Assembly (NCBI GenBank): GCA_016933535.1
Contig: JAFGAS010000060.1
Location: 1 to 35,260, forward strand
Source of the DNA: Candidatus Zymogenaceae bacterium
Lineage (GTDB): Bacteria; Desulfobacterota; Zymogenia; Zymogenales; Zymogenaceae
Direction: 5' to 3'
Length of the DNA stretch: 35,260 nt
Of this stretch, positions 17,462-25,598 are shown piece by piece. The notes below the pieces were generated by a model. That model made no database searches. It was not told the DNA's origin and saw nothing but the letters and a program-made list of their open reading frames with translations. A program made the position numbers and the translations under genes. The stretch's first letter is position 1. The number at the start of each line of letters is the position of its first letter.

Positions 17462-19231
17462 ATGAAAAAGGAATGGAAAGAGGTCTTTTCCCACTACCTG
17501 GACAGGAGGGACTTCCTCGGATCGGCGTCAAAGGCGCTCCTGGCGTTGGCGGCCTTCCCGCTTATCGGCTCGGCGGCCCGGGCGGCAACGCCGATGGGCC
17601 CGACGATTACCTCGACGGGGTCGGGACCCCGGACACTGTTGACCAACGGACTTGTCGTCGACGGTACCGGGAAGCAGGGATATATCGGAAGCGTCCTGGT
17701 TTCCGGTGACACCATCATGGATGTCGTCCCCGGCACGCCTGACGCCGGCAATGCTGCGGTGATCGATTGTACAGGAAAGGTAATCGCCCCCGGCTTTATC
17801 GACGCCCATTCGCACATGGACTGGTACCTGCCCGTGGCGGGACACGAGGAGCTCAAGACGCCGTTTTCCGCCCAGGGGATCACCACCTTCGTGGCGGGCA
17901 ACTGCGGTTACGGCGCGGCGGGGTACCGAAAGGGCGTCGACCGCGACTCCCTGGTCTACCTCGGGGGAGCCAAGGACTATTTTACCATCGAATGGGACAG
18001 CATGGAGGACTATTTCGCCCGCGTAAAGAGAGTCGGGATGACCCACAATCTCGTCAACTTCGTGGGCCACGGCACAACCCGGGCCTCAATGCGCGGATTT
18101 GATCCCTCTGCCCTTTCGGACGTCGAGACGTCCGAGATGCTGGGCCTTCTGGGGGATGCCATGGATCAGGGGGCGTACGGCGTCTCCTTCGGGCTTCAGT
18201 ACGAGCCCGGACTCTTTGCCGCAACCGATGAGATTGAGCGGATCTGCCGGCTCGTCAAAGAGAAGGATAAGGTCGTCACCGTCCACTCCAAGGCCTACTC
18301 GACACTCTCGGGCACCTACCCGCTGAATCCCCTCGGGGCCCCCCATAACCTGATCGCCTTAAAAGAGATGCTGGATGCTGCACGAAAGACCGGCGTCAAG
18401 CTGCAGCTCTCCCATCTCATATTCGTGGGGTCGCTGACCTGGAAGAACTGCGACACGGCGCTTTCCATGATCGAAGACGCGATTGCCGACGGGGTGGACG
18501 TGAAATTCGACACCTATTCTTATCACTGCGGCGTCTCCCACATAAATGTCTTCTTCCCGCCCTCATTTCTGGCGCGGGCGCCCGAGGTCTACGACGACAA
18601 GGCCGCGCTGCGAGGCATTAAGCTCCAGTTCTCGTTTATCGTCAATGTCATGGGATTCGGGTTTGACGACATCCAGATCACCTACGCCAACGACGAGGAA
18701 CTCAACCGGTATAACGGCATGTTCCTGTCTGAGATCGCCCGGGCCCGCGGCATGGACAATTTCACTAACTTCTTTGATATCGCCAGGCGGTCGGGGGGAG
18801 TCGCCCGGGTGCTCAACCACCGCTACTCGAATCCTGAAATCGTCCAGACCCTCATGAGACACCCGTCCTCCCTGTTCATGACCGACGCGTGGGTGGAAAA
18901 GACGGGGGTTCAAAACCCGGCGGCCTTTGGATGCTTCCCGAGGTTCCTGGAGTGGGCGCGGGACAAACAGCTCATCACGCTGGAAGAGGCGGTCAGGAAG
19001 ATGACGGGGGCTACTGCCGAGCGGTTCGACATCAAGGGCCGGGGATTCCTGAAAAGGGGCAACGCCGCCGATATCACGGTCTTTGACCCCGATACCGTCA
19101 AAGACAACAATACGCTGGCCGAAACGGCCAACGCCCCCTCCGGCATCGAGATGGTCTTTATCAACGGCAGAAGGGTGGTAAAAGACGGAAAGGTCGATCC
19201 AAAGGTCAAGGCCGGGGTTGTGGTAGGGTAG
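17462..19231 (+). CDS. Tat-exported N-acyl-D-amino-acid deacylase-like amidohydrolase
   Basis: A 589-residue amidohydrolase of the D-aminoacylase group, which removes the acyl group from N-acyl-D-amino acids or related amides with zinc. The N-terminus has a twin-arginine signal (Arg15-Arg16 in DRRDFLG, then a hydrophobic run) with likely cleavage after ARA at 39-41, so it should reach the periplasm folded with its metal. Metal ligands His116 and His118 lie in GFIDAHSHMDW; GNCGYGAAG and the C-terminal ADITVFDPDTVKD strand are typical of the family. The lower part also shows the MTGATAERFDIKGRG segment common to amidohydrolase ends. GGGAGGT precedes the ATG. Substrate is not clear, as the family is broad. 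V4R gene 2 follows 119 bases later. Confidence 0.88.
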   Translation: MKKEWKEVFSHYLDRRDFLGSASKALLALAAFPLIGSAARAATPMGPTITSTGSGPRTLLTNGLVVDGTGKQGYIGSVLVSGDTIMDVVPGTPDAGNAAVIDCTGKVIAPGFIDAHSHMDWYLPVAGHEELKTPFSAQGITTFVAGNCGYGAAGYRKGVDRDSLVYLGGAKDYFTIEWDSMEDYFARVKRVGMTHNLVNFVGHGTTRASMRGFDPSALSDVETSEMLGLLGDAMDQGAYGVSFGLQYEPGLFAATDEIERICRLVKEKDKVVTVHSKAYSTLSGTYPLNPLGAPHNLIALKEMLDAARKTGVKLQLSHLIFVGSLTWKNCDTALSMIEDAIADGVDVKFDTYSYHCGVSHINVFFPPSFLARAPEVYDDKAALRGIKLQFSFIVNVMGFGFDDIQITYANDEELNRYNGMFLSEIARARGMDNFTNFFDIARRSGGVARVLNHRYSNPEIVQTLMRHPSSLFMTDAWVEKTGVQNPAAFGCFPRFLEWARDKQLITLEEAVRKMTGATAERFDIKGRGFLKRGNAADITVFDPDTVKDNNTLAETANAPSGIEMVFINGRRVVKDGKVDPKVKAGVVVG

Positions 19232-19350
19232 GTTTTGGGGCGGGAGACGGACCTTACGGGGGAACCTTTCCACAATGCGGTCCTACCGACCCAACTCCCG
19301 AGGACCTTCATGTTATGAAAGCGGGCGTTTAACTCAAGAAGGAGACCGAC

Positions 19351-19968
19351 ATGGGTCTAAACGAGAAAGTACCAAATCAGCTGCTATACCTGACGTTCAT
19401 GACGGCAAAGGAAGTACTGGGCGAAAATGGACTGAACACCATCCTCAACTACGCCGGTCTGCAGCGGTTCATCGACAATTATCCCCCGGATAACCTCGAG
19501 ATGGGGGTTTTAAACAAGGAATTCATCCAGTTCCTGACGGGCGTTATCGGCGTCTTCGGGGAAAAGGGCGCCCGGCCGATCCTCTTCCGGGGGGGCATGA
19601 GGTCTTTCGAGATCATGAAGGAGCAGTTTCCGAGCCTGTATGCCATGGACGGCATCGACAAACACGACAGGACCCCCGAAAAGCTGTTTGGCGAGCTCAA
19701 GCGCATATATCAGTTGATCGTCGACGCGTCCGTATACATACACGGTGACATCTACAAGTATTATGAGGACAAAGAGGGACTTGTCCTGGAAATTGCTCCC
19801 TGCCACTGGTGCCTCGATCTAAAAACGGAAGGCCCTATCTGCTTCGTGCAAACGGGATTTCAGCAGGGCCTCGCGCGCGAGATCCTCGGCCAAACCGTTA
19901 CTATCGAGGAGACCCGCTGCATTGCGGCGGGCGATGAAATGTGTAAATTTGTCATACACCGGCCGTAG
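19351..19968 (+). CDS. V4R-domain protein 2
   Basis: A 205-residue paralogue of V4R protein 1, clearly alike from end to end: VPNQLLYLTFMTAKEVLGENGLN at the start, GEKGARP and GGMRSFEIM in the middle, and a V4R domain with Cys151 and Cys154 (CHWC), Cys164 (GPIC), Cys190 (TRC) and Cys198 (EMC). AAGGAG stands six bases before the ATG. It has no partner domain. It follows the amidohydrolase on the same strand and may be read with it. The likely role is binding a small hydrophobic or tetrapyrrole-like ligand or a metal, by family analogy only. Confidence 0.88.
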   Translation: MGLNEKVPNQLLYLTFMTAKEVLGENGLNTILNYAGLQRFIDNYPPDNLEMGVLNKEFIQFLTGVIGVFGEKGARPILFRGGMRSFEIMKEQFPSLYAMDGIDKHDRTPEKLFGELKRIYQLIVDASVYIHGDIYKYYEDKEGLVLEIAPCHWCLDLKTEGPICFVQTGFQQGLAREILGQTVTIEETRCIAAGDEMCKFVIHRP

Positions 19969-20274
19969 ATGCAGGGGGAAGGGCTCCCCAACCGCTGCCA
20001 CGGCACCACGGCCGAACGCGCCGGGACAGTGAGCTTGGGGGAGTGCTCGAGCCGCTTTAGGATTGAACGAAAAGCAGAAATCTCCCCTATGACCCGGTTG
20101 GGTAGTGCCGCCGCGGCCGGTCGCTTCGGAACGATCCCCTGTGTGAAACAACACCGGCGGGTAACGCATCAGACGAAATGCAGGGCCTGCCGGTGTTTTA
20201 CGTCAATCGATACACAAGAAAGTAGTCGATTCAACTCCCGTCCCCGGACGCCTCCCGGGATTGCCTCTCCCTTC
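19969..20274. other. Intergenic region with a long inverted repeat
   Basis: No convincing gene. ACACCGGC (20151-20158) pairs with GCCGGTGT (20189-20196) across a 30-base loop and is followed by TTTTA on the plus strand, so it could weakly end transcription of V4R gene 2 and of the converging methyltransferase gene. Confidence 0.4.
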
Positions 20275-20910
20275 TTATTTCCACGCGATGATCGACTGGA
20301 TGAAACCGGGGAACGCCGTTTGGATCTCGTACTTCGTAACGCCCAGGTCTCTGAATATGTCTTTGATCTCATCGGGCCGATAGGATGCCCGTATCGAGCT
20401 GATAAACCCGCCGTTTCCGGGCAGAAGGTAGAGCCACCACACCCGCCTCAGGTCAAGGATATAGAGCATGCCGCGGTTGCCCAGCGCCGCCCAGAGGTTC
20501 GAGAGAGAGCGCTTGGGATCTCTCCAATGGTGGAGCGAATAGGCCGAAAATATCAGGTCAAACGTCCCGAGCGGCCCCATTTCCTTGTCGTTGTTCACGT
20601 CGGCGCATATACAGCGGATTGCCCGGTCCAAGCCGTTTTCGCGGACGTTCTTGCGCGCCAGATCGACCATGTGCGGAGAAATGTCGGAGGCGGTAATCGT
20701 TATCCCGGGATGTTCCTGGGCCAGCAGGCAGGACAGGGCGCCGGTGCCCGCCCCGACCTCGAGGCATTTTCCCGCCGGTTTTACGGTTCCCATTCTCTTG
20801 AGAAACGTCCGGTACATGAGCCGGGGCCGGCTCTCATGCTTTTGGGCGTATTGCCGTACCTGTCCGTCTCCGGAAATGGGCTGGCTCGTATGCTCCTTTC
20901 TGCTCAGCAT
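20275..20910 (-). CDS. Class I SAM-dependent methyltransferase
   Basis: A 211-residue Rossmann-fold methyltransferase. The SAM-binding motif I is CLEVGAGTGALS (about 49-60), the acidic residue at the end of strand 2 is in TASDISPHMV, motif post-I reads ICADVNND and motif IV DLIFSAYSLHHW, typical of the UbiE/type-11 group. Substrate cannot be told. The start at 20910 has AGGAGG five bases upstream; the longer frame to 20988 has none. The middle carries a hydrophobic WWLYLLPGNGGF segment that may touch a lipid-like substrate. It faces away from the 2-oxoacid oxidoreductase genes. Confidence 0.85.
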   Translation of the reverse strand: MLSRKEHTSQPISGDGQVRQYAQKHESRPRLMYRTFLKRMGTVKPAGKCLEVGAGTGALSCLLAQEHPGITITASDISPHMVDLARKNVRENGLDRAIRCICADVNNDKEMGPLGTFDLIFSAYSLHHWRDPKRSLSNLWAALGNRGMLYILDLRRVWWLYLLPGNGGFISSIRASYRPDEIKDIFRDLGVTKYEIQTAFPGFIQSIIAWK

Positions 20911-21277
20911 GTAGTCCTCCTGAAAAACCGTACGATCGGTCGCGGGCACCTGCCCGCGGGTCCGCGGAGATTTTGTCCTACTATTCAAGACGAACGGGGC
21001 GGGGATTTATTGCGCCGTTAGCGGTTTCATCGGCCTTTGGCGCAGGGGGTTCCGGGAGCGGCCGGGACCGGGGGCGTAGGGGCGGGATCGTTCGACGGTA
21101 TTGGAGGCGCACCACCCCATCACCGGGCCCCTTCGTGCGTGAGGCGCACCGACGCGTCCGATCATGATCAGTCGGGGCATACGCCGGCCGGCATGTTCCG
21201 GCAGCAGGCGCCGTCCGCCCGCGGGCGCCGACGGGACGGGCGCAAGGGCGGCCCGGTTCTTTTTCCCGACAATCCTC
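20911..21277. other. GC-rich intergenic region between divergent genes
   Basis: About 370 bases that hold no reading frame I can support; arginine- and proline-rich open frames on both strands follow from the base bias. A oxidoreductase alpha subunit, expected upstream of the beta subunit, is not found here. Confidence 0.4.
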
Positions 21278-21305
21278 TTGACTTTCTTTTTCATCCGGCT
21301 AAAAT
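21278..21305 (+). promoter_or_regulatory. Sigma-70 promoter of the 2-oxoacid oxidoreductase genes
   Basis: TTGACT (21278-21283), a 16-base spacer and TAAAAT (21300-21305), each five of six consensus bases, about 55 bases before the beta-subunit ATG. It shows that the beta gene begins its own transcript. Confidence 0.65.
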
Positions 21306-21359
21306 AAGAAATCACCATTTCAGCCGCTCCGATAACCTCGGAACATGACGGGAGCATCC

Positions 21360-22121
21360 ATGACGGAGTTAAAAAAGGTTTTTTCACGGCCCAAGAGCCT
21401 CACCGATAAGCCATATCACTTCTGCCCCGGCTGCAACCACGGCATCATCCACCGCCTCGTGGGCGAGGCGCTGGACCAATACGACCTCGTGCCCCGCACG
21501 ACGGCCGTGGCCTCGGTGGGCTGCAGTGTGTTTCTCTACGATTATTTTGCCATCGACGTCCTGGAGGCGCCCCACGGCAGGGCGCCGGCCGTCGCCACCG
21601 GCGTTAAGCGGTCCCTGCCGAATAATATCGTCTTTACCTACCAGGGGGACGGGGACCTGGCATCCATCGGGATGAGCGAGATAGTGCACACCGCCAACCG
21701 AGGCGAGCCCATCACCGTGATCTTCGTCAACAACACCGTATACGGCATGACCGGCGGCCAGATGGCCCCCACCACCATGCTCGGCCAGAAGACCACCACG
21801 TCGCCCTACGGCCGGGAATACTCTAATGACGGCTACCCGATCCGCATGGCCGAGATGCTGGCAACGCTGGAGGGATCGGCCTTCGTGGCGCGTGTGGCCG
21901 TCAATAAACCCAAGAACGTTATCGCGGCCAAAAAGGCCATCAAGAAGGCCTTCAAGATGCAAATAGAAGACATCGGCTTCTCGTTCGTAGAGGTGGTGTC
22001 CACCTGCCCCACCAACTGGCGCATGACACCCAAGGAGGCGGCCTGGCGGGTGGAGGAGGAACTGCTCCCCTATTTTCCGCTCGGCGTCTTCAAGGAACGG
22101 ACGATGTCGGACGTCATGTAA
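21360..22121 (+). CDS. 2-oxoacid:ferredoxin oxidoreductase, beta (thiamine diphosphate) subunit
   Basis: A 253-residue KorB/VorB-type subunit. The enzyme interconverts a 2-oxoacid plus CoA with acyl-CoA, CO2 and reduced ferredoxin. CPGCNHG near the start and a later Cys (VGCS) are the cluster-type ligands of this subunit; YQGDGDLASIG and NNTVYGMTGGQ form the thiamine diphosphate and magnesium signature. The start at 21360 has GGGAG five bases before it; the ATG at 21345 has no such site. The gamma subunit follows, but no alpha or ferredoxin-like delta subunit is present in the window. Which 2-oxoacid is used (oxoglutarate, branched-chain or aryl pyruvate) is not clear. Confidence 0.92.
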   Translation: MTELKKVFSRPKSLTDKPYHFCPGCNHGIIHRLVGEALDQYDLVPRTTAVASVGCSVFLYDYFAIDVLEAPHGRAPAVATGVKRSLPNNIVFTYQGDGDLASIGMSEIVHTANRGEPITVIFVNNTVYGMTGGQMAPTTMLGQKTTTSPYGREYSNDGYPIRMAEMLATLEGSAFVARVAVNKPKNVIAAKKAIKKAFKMQIEDIGFSFVEVVSTCPTNWRMTPKEAAWRVEEELLPYFPLGVFKERTMSDVM

Positions 22122-22129
22122 AGGAACCA

Positions 22130-22156
22130 CCCACGGAAAACTCCGTTTTCCGTGGG
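22130..22156 (+). repeat. Perfect 12-bp inverted repeat between beta and gamma genes
   Basis: CCCACGGAAAAC, a three-base loop TCC and GTTTTCCGTGGG. There is no T run after it, so it is more likely an mRNA-stabilising or processing hairpin, or a short repeat of REP type. A similar, less perfect hairpin followed by the same TGGGGCCC is found at 23394. Confidence 0.75.
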
Positions 22157-22221
22157 GCCCGGTTGGGAGAGGAGCTCAAGGAAAGCACGTCAACGAATGA
22201 ATCACTTACCTGGAAGACAAG

Positions 22222-22779
22222 ATGTACTTTGACACTACGATGGCCGGGTTCGGCGGCCAGGGAATCATGCTCATCGGCAACCTCTTTGCCTACGCCGCGA
22301 TGGAGGAGGGTATGCAGGTTACCTACATGCCCACGTACGGCGTAGAGATGCGCGGCGGCACAGCCAACTGCACCGTCGTGATCTCCGACATCATCATCGG
22401 CTCGCCCATCGTCGGCCACCCGATGAGTGTTGTCGTCATGAACCGGCCGAGCCTCACGCGCTTCGGCCCGACCGTCAAAGAGGGGGGGCTGGTGGTCATT
22501 AACGAGTCGTTGGTTCCGGATGTCCTGGAAGATCGGCCCGACCTGAAACAGGTCCGTGTCCCGGCAAACGATATCGCGCAGAAGCTGGGCAGCGACAAGA
22601 TGGCCAACATGGTTATCCTCGGCGCGTTCCTCGAACTGGCCAAGGTCATCCGGCCCCAGTCGGTTTTCGATTCGTTCTCGCACGTGCTGGACGAGCGGTA
22701 TCACCGCCTTATTCCCAAGAACGTCGAGATGATCAACGCGGGTATCGAATACGCCGCCAATAACGGGGGGAAGTCATGA
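22222..22779 (+). CDS. 2-oxoacid:ferredoxin oxidoreductase, gamma subunit
   Basis: A 185-residue KorC-type subunit. The start MAGFGGQGIMLIGNLFAYAA and the YMPTYGVEMRGGTANCTVVIS segment, where the gamma chain helps to bind CoA, are typical. Length is normal. It lies 100 bases after the beta subunit, with an inverted repeat between, and overlaps the next gene by four bases (ATGA). The ribosome site is modest (GGAAG). It works only as part of a complex with alpha and beta chains; the alpha chain must be coded elsewhere. Confidence 0.92.
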   Translation: MYFDTTMAGFGGQGIMLIGNLFAYAAMEEGMQVTYMPTYGVEMRGGTANCTVVISDIIIGSPIVGHPMSVVVMNRPSLTRFGPTVKEGGLVVINESLVPDVLEDRPDLKQVRVPANDIAQKLGSDKMANMVILGAFLELAKVIRPQSVFDSFSHVLDERYHRLIPKNVEMINAGIEYAANNGGKS

Positions 22780-23351
22780 CCGAAGACCTCAAGGTAGGTG
22801 AAAAGATCAAGCTCCTCAGGGAGAAGAAGAAATTATCGCTGCCCGACCTCGCCGGAAAATCGGGCTTTAGCTCCGCCGTCCTCTCCCAGATCGAAAACCA
22901 TATGATTTCCCCGCCGCTGGGCACGATCATCAAGCTGGCCAAGGCGCTGGAGGTGGAGCCGGGCTATTTCTTCAAGGAAAAGCCGAAGTCCCACTACGTG
23001 ATCGTCAGGAAAGACGAGCGTCAGTCGGTCTCCCGGGTCGCCAGCAAGGAGGGGGTCAGCTACGGCTATTCCTATGAATCGCTGGGGGCCGACAAGAAAG
23101 ACCGCAAGATGGAGCCCTTTATCGTGACGCTCGAGCCCGAGACGGTCAAAAAGGCCGCCCAGTCGACCCACGACGGCGAGGAGTTCATTTTCGTGCTGGA
23201 AGGAGAGATGGAGGTGACCCTCGGCGACCACTCGGACGTATTGGTGCCCGGCGATTCGATCTACTACGATTCCACCATCCCCCACCGGGTGGGCGCCAAG
23301 GGGAGCGTCCCAGCCAAGATACTGGCCGTCCTCTGGGCGGGCGCAAAATAG
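22776..23351 (+). CDS. XRE-family regulator with cupin sensor domain
   Basis: A 191-residue repressor or activator. Residues about 8-64 form a Cro/C1 helix-turn-helix (LREKKKLSLPDLAGKSGFSS, then LSQIENHMISPP), and residues about 110-188 form a small cupin barrel (HDGEEFIFVLEGEMEVTLGD, VPGDSIYYDSTIPHRV) that binds an effector or metal. The ATG overlaps the end of the gamma-subunit gene, so the three genes form one operon; it most likely controls that operon or related 2-oxoacid/acyl-CoA genes. Effector unknown. Confidence 0.93.
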   Translation: MTEDLKVGEKIKLLREKKKLSLPDLAGKSGFSSAVLSQIENHMISPPLGTIIKLAKALEVEPGYFFKEKPKSHYVIVRKDERQSVSRVASKEGVSYGYSYESLGADKKDRKMEPFIVTLEPETVKKAAQSTHDGEEFIFVLEGEMEVTLGDHSDVLVPGDSIYYDSTIPHRVGAKGSVPAKILAVLWAGAK

Positions 23352-23356
23352 CTCTT

Positions 23357-23418
23357 TGCGAAGACTTCGTTTTCGCAGGGGAAACAACGCCGTCCCAAGG
23401 AATCGCAGATTCCCTGGG
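23357..23418 (+). repeat. Two adjacent hairpins after the XRE-cupin gene
   Basis: TGCGAA (23357-23362) pairs with TTCGCA (23372-23377). CCCAAGGAATC (23394-23404) pairs with GATTCCCTGGG (23408-23418) with one mismatch and a three-base loop. The second is followed by GCCCTGG, much like the sequence after the hairpin at 22130. No T run follows. Confidence 0.55.
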
Positions 23419-23526
23419 GCCCTGGCTCAGAAGAGAATAAGCGCGAAAAACATATACGGTGCGGAATTATTGTTAGAGGTTATCTCTCCGTTTTCCTCCT
23501 ATAATGAATACGGGAAAGGAATATGA

Positions 23527-24435
23527 ATGTGGATTAAACAGCCCGGACCGGTCACCGATCGGATCGTATTACTCGGCAGGGAGGAATCCTGCATCTATCT
23601 CCTCAAGGGGCTGAATGACGCCGAACACGCCATTATTGGCGGCGGGATGATCCATATCGTGCCCGAGGTCCTTTCCCAGATCAGGGAATTGGGCATCGAC
23701 GCCGATACAATCACCCGCCTGTTGGTCCTGCATACCCACTTCGACCACTGCGGCGCCGTGCCGGCGCTGGCACGGCGTTTAAAGAACCTGAAGGTCTATA
23801 CCTCCCCCCGGGGCAGGGAGCTGCTGTCAACCCCCGACGTCACCGCCCAGATCAAGGCCCTCAACGAGGGGATGATCGCCATAAACAAGATGGAACAAGA
23901 GGCCCGTGAGTTCGGACTGGTCTTTGACGGGATCCGGGTGGATGGGACGGTTTCGGGTGGCGACCGGGTCGACTGGGGCGGCAATGAGCTTGAGATCATC
24001 GACGCGCCGGGACATTCCTCCTGCTCCATCGCCGCCTACCTGCCCGCGGAAAAGGCGCTGTTTGCCTCGGACGCCGGCGGCATCCCCTATGGGGACACCG
24101 TCTTTGCCGCCGGCAACAGCAACTTCACCCAGTTTGAAGAGACCCTTCAGAAATTCGCGACCTACGACGTAACCGTTCATCTGTCGGAACACTACGGGGC
24201 GTTTACGGGAGCCGACGGAAAGGGCTTTATCGGCCGTGCGATCGCCGCGGCAAAAGATACCAGAAAGCTCCTGGAAGAATCGTACCGCAAGACCCGCGAC
24301 ATCGGCAAAAGCACGGTCCAGATTACCGATAGCATGATGAATGAGGCCGAGGGCTATTTCCTGCCCCGTCCGGTGGTGGAGATGGTGGTGGGCCAGATGC
24401 TGCGCCACATCGCCAAGACCATAGACGGCAAATAG
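23527..24435 (+). CDS. MBL-fold metallo-hydrolase
   Basis: A 302-residue metallo-beta-lactamase-fold protein. The metal motif HTHFDH lies at 69-74, with further ligands expected in APGHSS, ASDAGG and SEHYG, so both metal sites look complete. No signal peptide. The fold serves many hydrolases (thioesters, lactones, phosphodiesters) and some oxidoreductases; no flavodoxin domain is attached, so it is not an FprA-type diiron protein. The start at 23527 follows AAGGA at a good distance; an ATG four bases before it is out of frame. A TATAAT box is at 23500-23505 without a clear -35 box. V4R gene 3 follows 68 bases later. Confidence 0.88.
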   Translation: MWIKQPGPVTDRIVLLGREESCIYLLKGLNDAEHAIIGGGMIHIVPEVLSQIRELGIDADTITRLLVLHTHFDHCGAVPALARRLKNLKVYTSPRGRELLSTPDVTAQIKALNEGMIAINKMEQEAREFGLVFDGIRVDGTVSGGDRVDWGGNELEIIDAPGHSSCSIAAYLPAEKALFASDAGGIPYGDTVFAAGNSNFTQFEETLQKFATYDVTVHLSEHYGAFTGADGKGFIGRAIAAAKDTRKLLEESYRKTRDIGKSTVQITDSMMNEAEGYFLPRPVVEMVVGQMLRHIAKTIDGK

Positions 24436-24503
24436 GGGGCCGTTGGGAGGCACAGGTCGCCGTGAATCGCCGATGTCGGTAACCCTGATTACAGGAGCCT
24501 TCA

Positions 24504-25112
24504 GTGAAAGATCGCATCCCGAATTCTCTTATGTACGTATCTCTATTGGCCCTCAACGAGATACTGGGACAAAACGGTTTGAACGCGGTTCTTAATTACG
24601 GGAATCTCAAACGGTTTCGGGATAACTTTCCCCCCAACAACGACAAGACCGAGATCCCGATGGCAGAGTTTATCTGCCTCATAAAGAGCGTTATCGATAT
24701 ACTCGGAGAGCGGGGTGCGCGGCTCCTTCTCTACAACGCGGGAGGCAAGGGGTTCCGTGTTGTGCTTGAATAGAATCCCGGCCTCTTCGGGCTCATAAAC
24801 CTCGGCCTGAAGGTGCTCTCCCCGCAAAAGCGCGCTGAAAAGGCCCTCAAGGTAGCCACCAAAGAGGGCGATAAGATCTTCGGGATCAAGCAGAAGTTCA
24901 CGGTCCTCGAGAACGGTTTTAAAACCGAGATAGCCGACTGCTACTGGTGCGAGGGGCTGAAAACGAAGGCGCCGATCTGTCACGGGGAGGTGGGATTCGA
25001 GGCCGAGCTGGTAAAATGGGCCGCCGGCGGCGGCATCCAGTATGATGTAAAGGAAGTCACGTGCATCGCCTGCGGGGACCCCACCTGCACGTTCGTGGTG
25101 ACGGAGAAATAG
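24504..25112 (+). pseudogene. V4R-domain gene 3, interrupted by an in-frame amber codon
   Basis: The frame encodes about 202 residues, alike end to end with V4R proteins 1 and 2 (IPNSLMYVSLLALNEILGQN; GERGAR; ADCYWCEG, APICHGEVGFEAEL, VTCIACGDPTC), but codon 90 (24771-24773) is TAG. Both sides are in the same frame and both look conserved, so one base change explains it: the aligned residue in protein 2 is Gln, and CAG to TAG is a single transition. The first 89 residues would be made, with AGGAG six bases before a GTG start. The C-terminal metal-type Cys domain would be lost unless there is readthrough. Other genes in the window end in TAG, so pyrrolysine is unlikely. Confidence 0.75.
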
Positions 25113-25400
25113 CGGCGGATAAATCTCACCATTACGGCAGCGCCCATCGCGCGGGCAAGAAACACCGGCAACAAAAAAAGCCTTTTATTGTGTTTGATTA
25201 GCACCTACCCGATGATACGCCAGTTTCGGTTAGGGGATCTGCCTGACTTTTCACTTTCTCGGGGTCTTCGTATTCCGTGGCGGCATCACCCAGCGGATGA
25301 TAGCCAGAGAGATGGGACGCGAGGGGCATGGAGGGAAGTAGAAAGGCGCAAGGGAGGGGTCGGGTCTTTTGGACAGGAAACGCCAGGGATTCGGCCCTAT
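25113..25400. other. Intergenic stretch without a recognised gene
   Basis: I see no supported gene. It contains the first copy of a 20-base direct repeat (25349-25368) and lies just beside a truncated gene copy, so it may be the edge of a rearrangement. Confidence 0.4.
25349..25368 (+). repeat. Direct repeat, copy 1
   Basis: CAAGGGAGGGGTCGGGTCTT occurs here and again, without a change, at 26388-26407. The copies flank a truncated gene fragment and the acetoacetate-decarboxylase-like gene. Confidence 0.85.
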
Positions 25401-25590
25401 TCAGCCAGTTAATCGGATCCGCTCTATTGAGTGACTTCCTTCCCTCCACTCAATCTCCACCAGCCACAGGTCGTCGTGCGTTTTGATAAGCCGGGAAAAG
25501 CCCTTCAATTCCTCGATTTCCGACACCATGACCCAGGCGGACGCGTTAAGGGCCGAGAGCACGTCCGGGGCCGTGCCGAATTTGGCTAAT
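25401..25590 (-). pseudogene. Truncated copy of the small unknown gene at 26529
   Basis: The minus strand reads LSALNASAWVMVSEIEEL, then LIKTHDDLWLVEIEW, nearly the same as the C-terminal half of the 111-residue protein at 26529-26864. The N-terminal half is missing: just upstream in frame is a stop, and the decarboxylase-like gene ends nine bases away. DNA identity with the other copy is also evident. It is a duplicated remnant with no start codon. Confidence 0.75.
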
Positions 25591-25598
25591 CAATACGA

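Noticed and set aside
21007..21387. Minus-strand frame of 126 codons between the methyltransferase and the beta-subunit gene
   Set aside because: It covers the promoter and start of the beta-subunit gene, is rich in Arg/Pro and has no ribosome site.
24771..24773. Amber codon as pyrrolysine in V4R gene 3
   Set aside because: TAG is the normal stop of several genes here (for example at 811-813, 19966-19968 and 23349-23351), there is no pyl gene in view, and one transition from CAG explains it.
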